Assembly: GCF_003254545.1 (NCBI RefSeq)
Contig: NZ_QJRH01000069.1
Coordinates: forward strand, 308,729 to 372,728
Length of the DNA: 64,000 bases
Reading direction: 5' to 3'
DNA from: Flavobacterium tistrianum
GTDB lineage: Bacteria > Bacteroidota > Bacteroidia > Flavobacteriales > Flavobacteriaceae
Positions within the stretch are counted from its first letter, which is position 1, and the number at the start of each line of letters is the position of its first letter. Shown here piece by piece: positions 62,020 to 64,000 of this stretch. The translations under genes were made by a program, and so were the position numbers. The notes beneath the pieces were generated by a model, which did no database searches, was not told the DNA's origin, and was given only the letters and a program-made list of their open reading frames with translations.

Positions 62020-64000
62020 TTAATTACCAGCAGAAATGATTTTTTTACTACTGCTGCCTTTATTAGTCGTAATTTGTAAAATGTAAACTTGGAATTTACC
62101 TACGTAGAAATCAATATTAAAGTTATATTCTTTTCCAAAATACGAATCTGTATCTGTTTTAGAAGACAACAATTTTCCTGATAGATCAAACAATTCAATT
62201 CTGACATTGCTCGTATAATCAAAGTTATAACGAATAGTAATGTAATTTTTGAATGGAACAGGATAAGCATCAAAACCAGGTTTTTTACTTTCTTTTGCAG
62301 TACTTTCCAATACAGGTTTTTCTGTAGTAGTAGGTGTCTGAGTAACTATTGATTCTTGAGTAGCTCCACACGCAAGTGGTTGAATGTTGTATCCTATAGC
62401 GATTCTACATTCATCAAATGCATTATTTATCAAATCTACCAAGCTTGCAATATCAGAAAGAGAAACTCCATTAGTGTTTCCGCCTCCTAATGCTTGATTA
62501 GCCAAATTAAACAAATCACCAACTGTTTTATCTCCTCCTAGTTTACTAACCACATTGTTTGGAATAGTGTAATATTTGTACTCATTACTTACTGTTCCGT
62601 CAAGATTACAAGAACGCACTTTTGGAGTTTTAGATCCGCAACCGCCTTCAGGTTGAGCAACTGCCAATATACCTGCTTGCAATTTAAATTTACTCAACTC
62701 ACTATCAATACCTAAATTAAGCCCTAAAGTAATGGTTTGAGCCAATAAAGTATTATTGATTCTTCCATTTTTAAGATATGATGAAGGTAATGCACTAATG
62801 TGAGGGTTTCCATTTGCAAGCATTTTGCTTCCTCCTCCTCCTGGTAAAACTGCTATTACACCGTTAATATCAGCCTGATTATTAGATACTAAAACAGATT
62901 TTCCAACTAAACCAATTGTCATTGTTCCTCCTGGGTACGCACTTAATGCTTTTGCGATAAGAGCTTTAGTTGTGTAAGATTGTCCTCCTGCACAGGCCAT
63001 ACCTCCAATATTTCCGTAAGCTCCTTGAGTATATGTACAAATTGGAGTTGTACATGGAGTGATTAAAAATGTTGATGTTTTTTTAATCGTTTCACAATTA
63101 TTCGAAACAACATATTCAATAACTAATGCCGTTCCAATCTCAGGTTTTACAAATTGAGATAAATCTGTAGCTTGAACATTTCCTGTACATCCTCCAGTAA
63201 ATTTAAATCCAGCAATCCATGCAGCAAATGCACCATCTGGATTTTCACCGCAAACAACTGTTTTATTTGGAGGACTTGAAACATTAAGCAAATTAACTTT
63301 AGTAATAGTGAAGTCTCGGCTAATAGTAGTTTCATAACATTTATCAGTTACTTTATAACTGACTGTTGTTGTTCCTCCTTCGCATAGTTTCGGCGCAACC
63401 GGACTGCCTTGAATAACTCCTTTCGCATCGCATCCTCCGCTCACTTTAAAACCAGCTTTGAATATCTCGAAAGCTGCATCCAGTGCGGCCTGATCCGCAT
63501 AAGCGCAAGCTAAAGCATTTACTGCTGCAGGAGTCTCTGGCGTTACTGCTGCAGGAATAGTAATAGTGAAGTCTCTGCTGATTGTAGTAGTATAACATTT
63601 ATCAGTTACCTTATAACTAACACTGGTCGTTCCTCCCTGACATAAGTTTGGCGCTACCGGATTACCTACAAATACACCTTTGGCATCACAACCACCACTT
63701 ACACTAAAGCCTTGTTTGAAGATTTCAAAAGCAGCATTTACTGCAGCTTGGTCAGCATAAGCACAAGCGGAAGCACTAAAAGGATTAGGTGATAAAGGAA
63801 CTACTGCTGCAGGAGCCGTGATGGTGAAGTCTCGGCTGATGGTGGTCTCGTAGCATTTGTCGGTCACTTTATAGGTCACTGTTGTTGTGCCTCCGTCGCA
63901 TAGTTTCGGAGCCTTAGGATTTCCTTGGATCTGTCCTTTCGCATCGCATCCTCCGCTCACTTTAAAGCCCGCTTTGAAGGTTTCGAAAGCGGCATCCAAT
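62020..64000 (-). CDS. Large repeat-containing T9SS surface protein, C-terminal part (cut by window edge)
   Basis: 659 residues are visible; the frame is open at the right edge and the first complete codon is TTG (Leu), so the start lies outside the window. Residues 1-~235 consist of an 86-residue unit (A-A-F-E-x-F-K, SGGCDAKG, GGTT-x-V-x-YKVTDKCY, SRDFTIT) in about three copies, followed by a diverged fourth. The cysteine pattern resembles HYR/Ig-like adhesin modules. Residues ~330-555 form a domain with Cys-rich and Gly-rich stretches. The C-terminus (FDAYPVPFKNYITIRYNFDY to YILQITTNKGSSSKKI) is a T9SS type A sorting domain. Probably a cell-surface adhesin. Confidence 0.9.
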   Translation of the reverse strand, partial: LDAAFETFKAGFKVSGGCDAKGQIQGNPKAPKLCDGGTTTVTYKVTDKCYETTISRDFTITAPAAVVPLSPNPFSASACAYADQAAVNAAFEIFKQGFSVSGGCDAKGVFVGNPVAPNLCQGGTTSVSYKVTDKCYTTTISRDFTITIPAAVTPETPAAVNALACAYADQAALDAAFEIFKAGFKVSGGCDAKGVIQGSPVAPKLCEGGTTTVSYKVTDKCYETTISRDFTITKVNLLNVSSPPNKTVVCGENPDGAFAAWIAGFKFTGGCTGNVQATDLSQFVKPEIGTALVIEYVVSNNCETIKKTSTFLITPCTTPICTYTQGAYGNIGGMACAGGQSYTTKALIAKALSAYPGGTMTIGLVGKSVLVSNNQADINGVIAVLPGGGGSKMLANGNPHISALPSSYLKNGRINNTLLAQTITLGLNLGIDSELSKFKLQAGILAVAQPEGGCGSKTPKVRSCNLDGTVSNEYKYYTIPNNVVSKLGGDKTVGDLFNLANQALGGGNTNGVSLSDIASLVDLINNAFDECRIAIGYNIQPLACGATQESIVTQTPTTTEKPVLESTAKESKKPGFDAYPVPFKNYITIRYNFDYTSNVRIELFDLSGKLLSSKTDTDSYFGKEYNFNIDFYVGKFQVYILQITTNKGSSSKKIISAGN
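63301..64000 (-). repeat. 258-bp tandem coding repeats
   Basis: Units start at about 63993, 63735 and 63477, exactly 258 bp (86 codons) apart. The first and third copies share long identical DNA runs (for example around 63419-63450 and 63944-63975), while the middle copy uses different codons for nearly the same protein. The array continues beyond the right edge. Confidence 0.85.

Overview
The window looks like chromosomal DNA of a gliding Flavobacterium (Bacteroidota). The sequence supports this through low GC content, promoters with the Bacteroidota -7 octamer TAnnTTTG, a SusC/SusD pair, the gliding lipoprotein GldI, two secreted proteins with type IX secretion (T9SS) C-terminal sorting domains, a GSIII glutamine synthetase, and intergenic palindromes of the kind I associate with this genus. 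I saw no rRNA, tRNA, CRISPR array, transposase or phage gene.

Layout. (1) 1-1.45 kb: start of pyrG (minus strand, cut by the edge) and small membrane or DUF genes. (2) 1.7-27.4 kb: a large amino-sugar polysaccharide-utilisation locus (PUL). Its minus arm encodes a GHMP sugar kinase, a sugar nucleotidyltransferase, an MFS sugar importer and a NagB-LmbE fusion. A LacI-type regulator and a CBM9-like protein sit in the middle. Its plus arm encodes SusC, SusD, an arylsulfate sulfotransferase-like lipoprotein, a TsdA-like dihaem cytochrome, a large GH123-like protein, a DUF5107-TPR protein, an M1 peptidase and a GH109 enzyme. Both arms start from an almost identical 84/85-bp regulatory module (7307-7390 and 9750-9834, inverted), each with two palindromic operators, so one LacI-type protein probably controls the whole locus. 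(3) 27.5-38.7 kb: OsmC, two LysM proteins, guaA, small secreted proteins, cbpA-cbpM, a RidA-like gene and a CLC transporter with fluoride-type motifs. (4) 38.8-42.7 kb: nrnA-gldI and two tandem cyclophilin-FKBP fusions. (5) 42.9-52.9 kb: membrane and stress genes (EamA, DoxX-like, aquaporin, GlsB, sterol-desaturase family), an M61 peptidase, a GH92 alpha-mannosidase and hypotheticals. (6) 53-59.2 kb: purM, divergent GSIII and GSII glutamine synthetases, and TerC. (7) 59.4-64 kb: T9SS surface proteins, the last one cut by the right edge and built of exact 86-residue repeats.

How the PUL could work (inference): SusCD imports an N-acetylhexosamine-containing glycan trimmed by GH109 and the GH123-like protein; the MFS carrier moves the sugar inward; the kinase and nucleotidyltransferase activate it at C1; and the NagB-LmbE fusion deacetylates and deaminates it to fructose-6-phosphate. 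The sulfotransferase-cytochrome pair suggests sulfur chemistry at the cell surface.

The gaps between genes hold at least ten unrelated inverted-repeat families, several of them in two or more copies.
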